A stretch of DNA of 21,347 nt, taken from contig JAVBQG010000031.1 of assembly GCA_031549185.1 (NCBI GenBank), positions 1-21,347 of the forward strand, read 5' to 3'. Under the pieces are notes generated by a model that was not told where the DNA came from, did no database searches, and saw nothing but the letters and a program-made list of their open reading frames with translations. The position numbers and the translations under genes were made by a program. Origin of the DNA: JAVBQG01 sp031549185 (GTDB lineage Bacteria; Synergistota; Synergistia; Synergistales; Synergistaceae). Position 1 is the stretch's first letter, and every line of letters starts with the position of its first letter. This document shows, in pieces, positions 15,663-21,347 of this stretch.

Positions 15663-16286
15663 ATGATGGGCTTTATGCAGTACATGCACGAGGGCGGAGC
15701 GATCATGTGGATCATCCTGGCGCTCTCGGTCGTCGGCGTCGCGATCATCGTCGAAAGGATGCTCTTCTTCGCGGGCGCGTCGACGGACGCGGAGGCGCTG
15801 GAGCTCGCCTTTGGACGCGCGATCGCCGAAGGGGACCTCTCGGCCGCGCGCGCGGCAGCCACGGGGAAGAGTTCGATGCATCGGCTCTTCAGCGCCGCGT
15901 ACGCCCACTGGATGATCGACCAGGAGAACCTGAAACTGCTCGTGGAGCAGCAGATTCGACGCGAGCTCTATCGATGGGAGCGCAACCTGCCCGTGCTGGA
16001 GATCATCGCGCGGGTGTCGCCGCTGCTCGGTCTGCTCGGCACGGTGCTGGGAATGGTGCAGATGTTCGAATCTCTCCATGTGGGCGGATCGACCAGCGCG
16101 CAGGCGGTGACCGGCGGCATCTGGAAGGCGCTCTTCACGACGGTGGCGGGCCTCACGGTCGCCATCCCCGCGATCATCGCGCATGGCATCCTCTCCGGCC
16201 GCATCGATAAAGAAGAGGAGAAGCTGGAGCGCGGGGCCGACTTCCTCCTGCGCGAGCACTACAACGTCGGCGACCGGGAGAGCTGA
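15663..16286 (+). CDS. exbB: ExbB/TolQ/MotA-family proton channel protein
   Basis: This inner-membrane protein of 207 residues uses the proton gradient, together with ExbD, to energise TonB. One membrane helix lies near residues 14-32 (AIMWIILALSVVGVAIIVER). A cytoplasmic domain follows, then two further helices in the conserved MotA_ExbB region (VSPLLGLLGTVLGMVQMF and GIWKALFTTVAGLTVAIPA). Its length is close to the usual for compact ExbB proteins. AGGAGG lies 6 bases before the ATG. exbD starts 1 base after its stop. TolQ is the alternative, but the TonB gene downstream favours ExbB. Confidence 0.92.
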   Translation: MMGFMQYMHEGGAIMWIILALSVVGVAIIVERMLFFAGASTDAEALELAFGRAIAEGDLSAARAAATGKSSMHRLFSAAYAHWMIDQENLKLLVEQQIRRELYRWERNLPVLEIIARVSPLLGLLGTVLGMVQMFESLHVGGSTSAQAVTGGIWKALFTTVAGLTVAIPAIIAHGILSGRIDKEEEKLERGADFLLREHYNVGDRES

Positions 16287-16287
16287 C

Positions 16288-16692
16288 GTGCCGCGCGGAG
16301 CCAAGAAAACGGGACGGCGTCGCAGGGGCGCGGAGATCGACATCACACCGCTGATCGACGTGCTCTTCATGCTGATCATCTTCTTCGTGCTGACGACGGC
16401 ATTCGTACAGGGCGCGGTCGAGGTGGATCTGCCGCGCGGGGAGGGCTCCCCGTCGGACAAAAACCCGGTGGTCGTCACCGTCGCCAAGGACACCTCGCTG
16501 CTTTGGGCCGGCAAAGCGGTGTCCCACGCCGACCTGCCGGGCCTTGTGCGGGAGGCCGTGGCGCGTAGCGAGGATATCCTGCTCGCGGGCGACCGCTCGG
16601 CGCCCTACGGCGCCGTGGCGGAGCTGCTCGACGAACTGCGGAGGCTCGGCGTTCCCTCCGTCGGCATCGCCTTCGAGACGACGGGACAGTGA
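16288..16692 (+). CDS. exbD: ExbD-family biopolymer transport protein
   Basis: This protein of 134 residues has a short basic cytoplasmic start, one membrane helix and a periplasmic domain. The helix carries the essential aspartate (Asp24 in DITPLIDVLFMLIIFFVLTT), equivalent to the proton-coupling Asp of known ExbD proteins. The GTG at 16288 is chosen because it follows the exbB stop by one base and GGGAG lies 7 bases upstream; the frame extends upstream to 16183 only as an overlap with exbB. It overlaps tonB by 4 bases. Confidence 0.92.
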   Translation: MPRGAKKTGRRRRGAEIDITPLIDVLFMLIIFFVLTTAFVQGAVEVDLPRGEGSPSDKNPVVVTVAKDTSLLWAGKAVSHADLPGLVREAVARSEDILLAGDRSAPYGAVAELLDELRRLGVPSVGIAFETTGQ

Positions 16693-17402
16693 GCATCGAC
16701 CGCCGACTCGCCGTCGCCATCCTGTTGAGCCTCGCGCTGCATGCGGCGTTGATCTCCCTATTGCCGTGGCGCGGCGAGGAGAAGCCGCGCGAGCGAAAGG
16801 TCATGCGCGTCTCCCTGCAGGCAGCACAACCGCAGAAATCACAGCCGGCTCCGGTCTCCTCGCCTCAGCCAGCGCCAACGCCTCGGCCGCTTCCCCCCAA
16901 ACCGAAGACGGAGCCGCCTGCACCGAGAACGACTACCCCCACAAAGCCCGCCTCCAAACCGGAAAAAACCGCGACACGCGAGCCACGGCAGGAAAAAACG
17001 GAGACCGAAAACACCGCCACGGACACGAACGAGCCGATTCGGGAGGCATCTGGGGCGATGGGTGGCGCGGAACCCGACTCCCCGGGGGGCTCCGCCGGAG
17101 GGAATGCCGCCGCCTCGCAGGGACCGTTCGGCATCGTCGACGTCGACAGCCTCGTCGTCACAAAAAAAATCCTCCCCGATTATCCCCTGATCAGCCGCAA
17201 ACGCAAAGATCAGGGGACCGTGGCGCTGCTCATCGAGATCGAAGACGGGCGCGTCTCGTCCGCCCGGGTCGAGCGCAGCAGCGGGCACGCCCCTCTAGAC
17301 GAAGCGGCCCTCCGCGCCGTCAGAGGATGGCAGTTCGACACCTCGAAGTACGCCGGAAAAATCACCGCACGTGTACCGATCACGTTCTCTCTGACGAAAT
17401 AG
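16689..17402 (+). CDS. tonB: TonB energy-transducing protein
   Basis: This 237-residue protein spans the periplasm and transmits energy from ExbB/ExbD to outer-membrane receptors. The N-terminal helix (about 7-25) keeps the functional S-x3-H pair, Ser14 and His18, in LLSLALHAALISLL. A long Pro/Lys/Thr-rich linker (about 45-130) follows, then the C-terminal domain with DYPLISRKRKDQGTV, a VERSSGHAPLDEAALRAVRGWQF-like pattern and a final strand. It starts with GTG, overlapping the exbD stop by 4 bases. No TonB-dependent receptor lies in the window, so the substrate is open; the position between two cobalamin riboswitch units suggests B12 as one candidate. Confidence 0.93.
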   Translation: MSIDRRLAVAILLSLALHAALISLLPWRGEEKPRERKVMRVSLQAAQPQKSQPAPVSSPQPAPTPRPLPPKPKTEPPAPRTTTPTKPASKPEKTATREPRQEKTETENTATDTNEPIREASGAMGGAEPDSPGGSAGGNAAASQGPFGIVDVDSLVVTKKILPDYPLISRKRKDQGTVALLIEIEDGRVSSARVERSSGHAPLDEAALRAVRGWQFDTSKYAGKITARVPITFSLTK

Positions 17403-17616
17403 CAAGGCCTCCCCCTCGGCCCGCTTCGCACGCCGGTCCCCCTCGAATCGAGGGGGACGAGGATGCTTTTCGTTGCATTCTGCCTTACGGCTTGAAAATA
17501 TTTTTGCGAAACGGCCCCGGCGCAGCAATCACAAAACCTGAAAAAATCAATATCCTCCTCGGCCCCCGCTTTAGGGGGGCTCGGCCCGCAAAAAGCGGGC
17601 CGAGGGGGAGGCCCTT
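17403..17616. repeat. Palindromic repeat element with 21-bp inverted ends (copy 3)
   Basis: A 21-base sequence starting GGCCTCCCCCTCGG (17406-17426) recurs as its exact reverse complement at 17593-17613, making terminal inverted repeats around about 210 bases. Inside are a palindrome at 17436-17458 (GTCCCCCTCGA and its complement around one A) and a 10-bp hairpin at 17580-17604 with an AAAAA loop. The element begins at the tonB stop codon. It looks like a MITE or composite REP element. The 17436-17458 hairpin may end the tonB transcript. Confidence 0.7.
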
Positions 17617-17725
17617 GATGCCTCGGCACCAATTTGCACTTTTTACGCAAGCGAATGTAAAATGCGCCATTATATACTGATTCATCTTTTTCCTTTTACA
17701 CATTTCACACGAACAGGAGGTCTTA

Positions 17726-19135
17726 ATGGTCATGATGGAAACGATTATGCGCTACAACGGCATCGTCAACGGCTTCGTCTGGGGGCCGCCGATGCTCGTG
17801 CTGCTGGTCGGCACGGGCATCTATCTCACGTTCCTGCTGGGCATTCCGCAGGCGCGCTACTTCGGCATCGTCTGGAAAGAGGTGCTCGGGCGGAAAAAAC
17901 GCGCGCAGGCGACGGGCGACAAGTCGATCTCGTCGTTCGCGGCGATGGCGACGGCCATGGCGGCCACGGTCGGCACCGGCAACATCGCGGGCGTCGCGAC
18001 GGCGCTGCACCTCGGCGGGCCGGGCGCCATGATCTGGATGCTCTTCTCCGCCCTCTTCGGCATGTGCACCAAGTTCAGCGAGGTCGTGCTGGCCGTCCAC
18101 TTCCGCAAGAAGGACGAGCACGGCGACTGGCGCGGCGGCACCATGTACATCCTCGAGCACGGCGCCGGGCAGAAGTGGCTCGCCGTTCTCTTCGCGCTCT
18201 TCACCGTGCTGGCGTCGTTCGGCATCGGCGCGGCCGTGCAGGCGAACTCGACGGCGGAGGCGCTGAGTCTAGGCTTCGGCGTCGGACATATGTACAGCGG
18301 CGTCATCCTGGCAATCCTCGTCGGCCTCGTCATCATCGGCGGCCTCAAGAGCCTTGCCACGGTCACCACATATCTCGTACCCTTCATGGCGATCTTCTAT
18401 ATCATCGGCTCGATCATCGTGCTGGCCCTGCACATCTCCGCCATACCGGAGGCGATCGCATGGGCATTCCGCTGCGCGCTCGGCGATCCGATGGCGATGC
18501 CGGGGGCTATCGCCGGCTGGTCGGTCAAGCAGGCCGTCAGCAAGGGCATCGCGCGCGGCGTCTTCTCCAACGAGGCGGGCCTCGGCTCCGCGCCGATGGT
18601 GCACGCGACGGCGAACGTCGACCACCCTGTTCGCCAGGGGCTGTACGGCATCTTCGAGGTCTTCGTGGACACGTTCGTCATCTGCTCGATGACCGCGCTC
18701 GTGATCCTCTGCACCGGCGTCCTCACGGGACGGCCCGACCTGACGGGCGCTCAGCTCTCGCTGCAGGCGTTCGAGCTCGGCATGGGCCCGATGGGGAAAT
18801 ACATCCTCTCGATCGGCCTCTCGCTCTTTGCCTTCACGACGATCCTCGGCTGGTACTGGTACGCGGAGACCGCGTCGACCTATCTGTTCGGCATCTGGTT
18901 CAAGCCCGTGATGAAGCTGATCTGGATCGTGTTGATCATCCTCGGCGCGGCGGGCAGCCAGATCCTCGGCACCGCGGGCGACGCCTTCCTCGCCAACCTC
19001 TGGGACATGGCCGACACTCTGAACGGCCTGATGGCCATCCCCAACCTCATCGGCCTGCTGCTGCTCTCGAAGGTCGTTCACAAACTGGTGAAGGAGTTCG
19101 ACGCGAAGCGGAAGAATGGGGAGATCGAGATTTAA
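17726..19135 (+). CDS. Sodium:alanine/glycine symporter (AGCS family)
   Basis: This inner-membrane protein of 469 residues imports alanine or glycine with sodium. It is hydrophobic throughout, with about 10-11 membrane segments. Family hallmarks include FAAMATAMAATVGTGNIAGV, LHLGGPGAMIWMLFSALFGM, KFSEVVLAVHFRK and the highly conserved GVFSNEAGLGSAPMVHATA. GGAGG lies 5 bases before the ATG, and a TATACT box near 17673 may be part of its promoter. It appears to be transcribed alone, with a terminator at 19249-19288. Peptide- and amino-acid-fermenting habits of Synergistota fit such a transporter. Confidence 0.94.
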   Translation: MVMMETIMRYNGIVNGFVWGPPMLVLLVGTGIYLTFLLGIPQARYFGIVWKEVLGRKKRAQATGDKSISSFAAMATAMAATVGTGNIAGVATALHLGGPGAMIWMLFSALFGMCTKFSEVVLAVHFRKKDEHGDWRGGTMYILEHGAGQKWLAVLFALFTVLASFGIGAAVQANSTAEALSLGFGVGHMYSGVILAILVGLVIIGGLKSLATVTTYLVPFMAIFYIIGSIIVLALHISAIPEAIAWAFRCALGDPMAMPGAIAGWSVKQAVSKGIARGVFSNEAGLGSAPMVHATANVDHPVRQGLYGIFEVFVDTFVICSMTALVILCTGVLTGRPDLTGAQLSLQAFELGMGPMGKYILSIGLSLFAFTTILGWYWYAETASTYLFGIWFKPVMKLIWIVLIILGAAGSQILGTAGDAFLANLWDMADTLNGLMAIPNLIGLLLLSKVVHKLVKEFDAKRKNGEIEI

Positions 19136-19248
19136 GAGCGCTTGAAAAACAAAATTGTTGCCCGGCCGAGCCGTTACTCGACCGGGACTTACAACCCAGG
19201 CCTTAGTGAGTAAGCAGCTTGCAGAGAGCTTTCACGAGCTCCCGGAAA

Positions 19249-19288
19249 AGAGTCGCGATAAACAGCAGCGACTCTATTTTCTTTTTGC
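19249..19288 (+). terminator. Intrinsic terminator after the symporter
   Basis: AGAGTCGC (19249-19256) pairs perfectly with GCGACTCT (19268-19275), followed by ATTTTCTTTTT. It lies about 115 bases past the symporter stop and before the next promoter. Confidence 0.75.
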
Positions 19289-19404
19289 GTCGTTTCTTGT
19301 TCATCAGATCATCGTCATTTTTCCGCGCATCGATTCATTATGTTTATCATCTGGTGGGCGGGAACGCCGAGCGAGATCTCTCGGGAATTTGCCCGGCAAT
19401 CCGC

Positions 19405-19433
19405 TGGACAAACGAGGCCGTCGCGTATAAAAT
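19405..19433 (+). promoter_or_regulatory. Sigma70-type promoter of the second riboswitch unit
   Basis: TGGACA (19405-19410) is followed after 17 bases by TAAAAT (19428-19433), each matching consensus at five of six positions. The transcript would start near 19440, right before the riboswitch. Confidence 0.65.
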
Positions 19434-19454
19434 CGATCCACAATCGAATAGTTT

Positions 19455-19598
19455 CATCTGTTCCGGTGAATGGGAATCCGGTGTAAAACCGGGGCGGCCC
19501 CGCCACTGTAATCGGGACGAAACCGCAAGGGCCACCGTCTGGAGCGGGAAGGCGCGGGAGTAGGACGAACGAGAGCCAGGAAACCTGCCGGAAACGTT
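19455..19598 (+). promoter_or_regulatory. Cobalamin riboswitch upstream of the beta-propeller gene
   Basis: The core elements occur in order: GGGAATCCGGTGTAAAACCGG near 19472-19492 (in parts), GGCCCCGCCACTGTAATCGGG near 19496-19516 (in parts), GCCACCGTCTGGAG near 19531-19544, GGGAAGGCGC at 19546-19555, and the B12 box GAGCCAGGAAACCTGCC at 19573-19589. P1 forms between TTCCGG (19461-19466) and CCGGAA (19588-19593). It matches the classical consensus even better than the 8018-8166 copy. Confidence 0.96.
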
Positions 19599-19654
19599 TT
19601 GAGCCGTTGTGCGCGGGCACTTGGCCAATCGGATTGAACGATCTGGTTGACTGA

Positions 19655-19691
19655 GGGAGAGGCCGAACGCGGCTTCTCTCGTTTTGTTTGG
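19655..19691 (+). terminator. Riboswitch-controlled terminator before the beta-propeller gene
   Basis: GGGAGAGGCCG (19655-19665) pairs with CGGCTTCTCTC (19670-19680) through 11 pairs, two of them G-U, around a 4-base AACG loop. GTTTTGTTTGG follows. The position fits an expression platform that stops transcription when cobalamin is bound. Confidence 0.8.
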
Positions 19692-19762
19692 CGATGGAGA
19701 TCAAAAGAGGGCGTGCCACTGGCGCCGCAAGTTTCAACGACGATACGAATGGGGGTAATCCT

Positions 19763-21235
19763 TTGAAAAAGAAGCTTCTTTTGCTAGGTACTCTTTTTAC
19801 AATTGCCGTTCAACTTCTCGCAGGCGCCGCATGGGCGGACGTAGCCTTTTCGACGTCCGACTACACGAACGGAACGATCGGCACCGTGGGCAGCACATCC
19901 GCCATCACGGGCGACAGGGCAACAAACTTCGGTGGAGACACCGTCGTCTTCCCCTTTGCGGCCGGCGACAGACTGTTGGCGGCGGACCGCAGCAGTGCCG
20001 GCACGGCAGACGACAGCGTCTATATCTACGACCCGGCCGACCTCTCCAAACCGCTCAAGAACACGACCTGGCCGGGCGCGCGCAACGTCTACGGCGTGGA
20101 GCAGGTGGGTTACTACCTCTACGTCGTCTGCTACACGAACGGCAACGTCCTCAAGATCGACACGCGCGACTTCACCAAGACCGCCGAGTACAAGTTCGAC
20201 AACAGCGTGCTGCCCGCCGGCTATACGGCGAAGGGCGTCTCCATCGCACAGCTTGGCGGCACGCTCTACGCACTCTTCATGGTGAGCGACACGGGCTATC
20301 CGCCAAGCTACCAGCAGAGCCGCCTCGTCAAACTGAGCACGGACCTGATGCAGCTTGCGAGTATGCAATTGCCCGAAAACGCCCATACCGTGACGACGTC
20401 GAAGGGTCAGCTCTACGTAGCCAGCTGGGGCGGCGTGCAGGACAACAAGGCGGATGCCTCGAAGTCCAAATTGCTGGCGATCAACACAGCCGTCATGGGT
20501 GAGGCCGAGGTCTTCAACGGCTCCGACATCGACGGCGGACAGATCGCGGCGATTCGCTTCGCACCAGACGGAACGGCGCTGATTGCGACTCACAGATACG
20601 ACGCGAACTTCAACACGACGGCGCGGATCTATCGCCTCGACTCCGGCCTCGTGGCCAGTGACAAAAAACTATTGAAGACGCTGGACGGCTGGTCGACGAC
20701 CATCGTCTACGACGGCGTCACGGGGTACTTCTGGATCTCGAACGCCAACGGACAGAACGGCCCGGATCAGCTGCTGGCGTTCGACAGAAGCACCGGCAAT
20801 CTCGTCAAGAACTTCAGCGCCGCGGATCTCGGCGGGCCCGCCTACTTCGTGGCGCCGGTCTACCGGTCGTCCGCCACGCCGCCCGGCTCCTTCTCGATCA
20901 CGCCTACGAACATGGCGCTTGCCACCGGCGAGACGAAGAACGTCCTCGTCACCGGCGGAACCGTGACATGGACCGTCGCCAACGCGGCGATCGCGAAAGT
21001 CGAACCAACGAGCACCACGGGCTTCTACCACGTCACGGGGCTGGCCGAGGGCACGACGACCATGACCGCGACGCTGGACTCGGATCCGACCCAGACGGCG
21101 ACCCTCACGGTGGCGGTGAGCGCGTCCGGCGGTGGTTCGAGCGGCGGCAGCGGCGGTGGCGGCTGTTCGACGGGCACCCTCGGCGCCATGGGCCTGCTGC
21201 TGATCTCCACGTTCTTCGCAACACGCCGTAGATGA
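19763..21235 (+). CDS. B12-riboswitch-controlled secreted beta-propeller with BIG2-like domain and Synergist-CTERM tail
   Basis: This protein of 490 residues is predicted to be exported and held at the cell surface. The signal peptide is MKKKLLLLGTLFTIAVQLL, ending AAWA. Residues about 40-370 carry repeated strand patterns of a beta-propeller (VYIYDPADLSKPLKN, GYYLYVVCYTNGNVLKIDTR, GTLYALFM, GQLYVASWGG, ARIYRLDSG, YFWISNANG). A BIG2/Ig-like domain follows (about 375-450: ITPTNMALATGETKNV, TWTVANAAIAKVEP, VTGLAEGTTTMTATL). The tail is a Gly/Ser linker, GGGGCSTG (Cys about 468), a hydrophobic helix and RRR. The start is set at the TTG at 19763, where the signal peptide begins behind GGGGGT; the ATGs at 19688 and 19694 lie at the end of the terminator. 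Regulation by cobalamin implies a role in corrinoid capture. The Bacteroides protein BtuG, also a surface propeller, is a functional analogy and not a claim of homology. Confidence 0.85.
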   Translation: MKKKLLLLGTLFTIAVQLLAGAAWADVAFSTSDYTNGTIGTVGSTSAITGDRATNFGGDTVVFPFAAGDRLLAADRSSAGTADDSVYIYDPADLSKPLKNTTWPGARNVYGVEQVGYYLYVVCYTNGNVLKIDTRDFTKTAEYKFDNSVLPAGYTAKGVSIAQLGGTLYALFMVSDTGYPPSYQQSRLVKLSTDLMQLASMQLPENAHTVTTSKGQLYVASWGGVQDNKADASKSKLLAINTAVMGEAEVFNGSDIDGGQIAAIRFAPDGTALIATHRYDANFNTTARIYRLDSGLVASDKKLLKTLDGWSTTIVYDGVTGYFWISNANGQNGPDQLLAFDRSTGNLVKNFSAADLGGPAYFVAPVYRSSATPPGSFSITPTNMALATGETKNVLVTGGTVTWTVANAAIAKVEPTSTTGFYHVTGLAEGTTTMTATLDSDPTQTATLTVAVSASGGGSSGGSGGGGCSTGTLGAMGLLLISTFFATRRR

Positions 21236-21242
21236 AAAAACA

Positions 21243-21347
21243 ACCTCACCCCCCCGGCCCCCCCCGCCGCTGCGGAGGGTGGGGCGTAAAAAAAAAAAAG
21301 CGCTCCGTCCCTGGTCTGTTTTTGGAGACCCCTCCGCAACGGGTCGG
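21243..21347. repeat. GC-rich palindromic repeat element (copy 4, cut by the window edge)
   Basis: The sequence begins ACCTCACCC, like the left end of copy 2, 7 bases after the stop codon of the beta-propeller gene. It continues with C-runs and GCGGAGGG (21272-21279), whose complement recurs at 21330-21337. A run of twelve A (21288-21299) lies between them. The similarity to the other copies is partial, and the right end is outside the window. Confidence 0.5.

Noticed and set aside
15150..16514. A 454-codon minus-strand frame opposite hicB-exbB-exbD
   Set aside because: It is antisense to three recognised genes and has no domain of its own.
17662..19206. A 514-codon plus-strand frame overlapping the symporter
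   Set aside because: It lies in another frame of the symporter gene, with His/Arg/Gly-rich composition and no membrane helices.
19219..19563. A plus-strand frame of 114 codons across the second riboswitch
   Set aside because: The sequence is explained by a terminator, a promoter and the conserved riboswitch core; the peptide has no recognisable features.
19688..19762. Upstream ATG starts (19688, 19694) for the propeller gene
   Set aside because: They lie at the end of the terminator, have no ribosome binding site, and would place 25 polar residues before a clear signal peptide.

Overview
The window most likely comes from a GC-rich, anaerobic, outer-membrane-bearing bacterium of the phylum Synergistota (Synergistetes). 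Four predicted secreted proteins end in the same kind of tail: a Gly/Ser-rich linker, a GGC motif, one hydrophobic helix and a basic tip, which matches the Synergist-CTERM sorting signal. An oxygen-sensitive class III ribonucleotide reductase points to anaerobic life, and ExbB/ExbD/TonB point to an outer membrane.

Minus-strand half (1-7733), in order of transcription: three consecutive surface-protein genes (6027-7733, 4086-5768, 1499-3817) share signal peptide, WNGL-containing Ig-like modules and sorting tail. Each is followed by its own strong hairpin. Next come a family 4 glycosyltransferase (283-1359) and the first codons of a further gene leaving the window at position 1.

Plus-strand half (7972-21347): a sigma70-type promoter and a cobalamin riboswitch with a terminator precede nrdD-nrdG and an ABC importer of the cobalamin/iron-chelate type (btuF-btuD-btuC-like). 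They read as one B12-repressed unit that makes a B12-independent ribonucleotide reductase and a corrinoid importer when B12 is scarce. A DsbA/FrnE-type oxidoreductase follows. Then comes hicB-exbB-exbD-tonB, in which an orphan HicB-like regulator leads the energising complex for outer-membrane receptors, and then a sodium/alanine symporter. A second cobalamin riboswitch with promoter and terminator (19405-19691) precedes a secreted beta-propeller plus BIG2-like protein with a Synergist-CTERM tail (19763-21235).

The most interesting proposal is that this riboswitch-controlled, surface-sorted beta-propeller is a Synergistota counterpart of the Bacteroides surface B12-capturing propeller BtuG. 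It would work with TonB/ExbBD and the BtuFDC-like importer encoded nearby. Also notable are an in-frame G10 tract in one surface-protein gene, where gain or loss of one G gives an almost immediate stop, and a family of GC-rich palindromic repeats that repeatedly sit right at stop codons.

Gene-free stretches over 300 bases: 7734-8292 (divergent promoters, riboswitch, terminator), 14011-14379 (two hairpins, nothing else recognised), 17403-17725 (palindromic repeat element and symporter leader), 19136-19762 (terminator, promoter, riboswitch, terminator). No tRNA, rRNA, CRISPR array or transposase gene was recognised.
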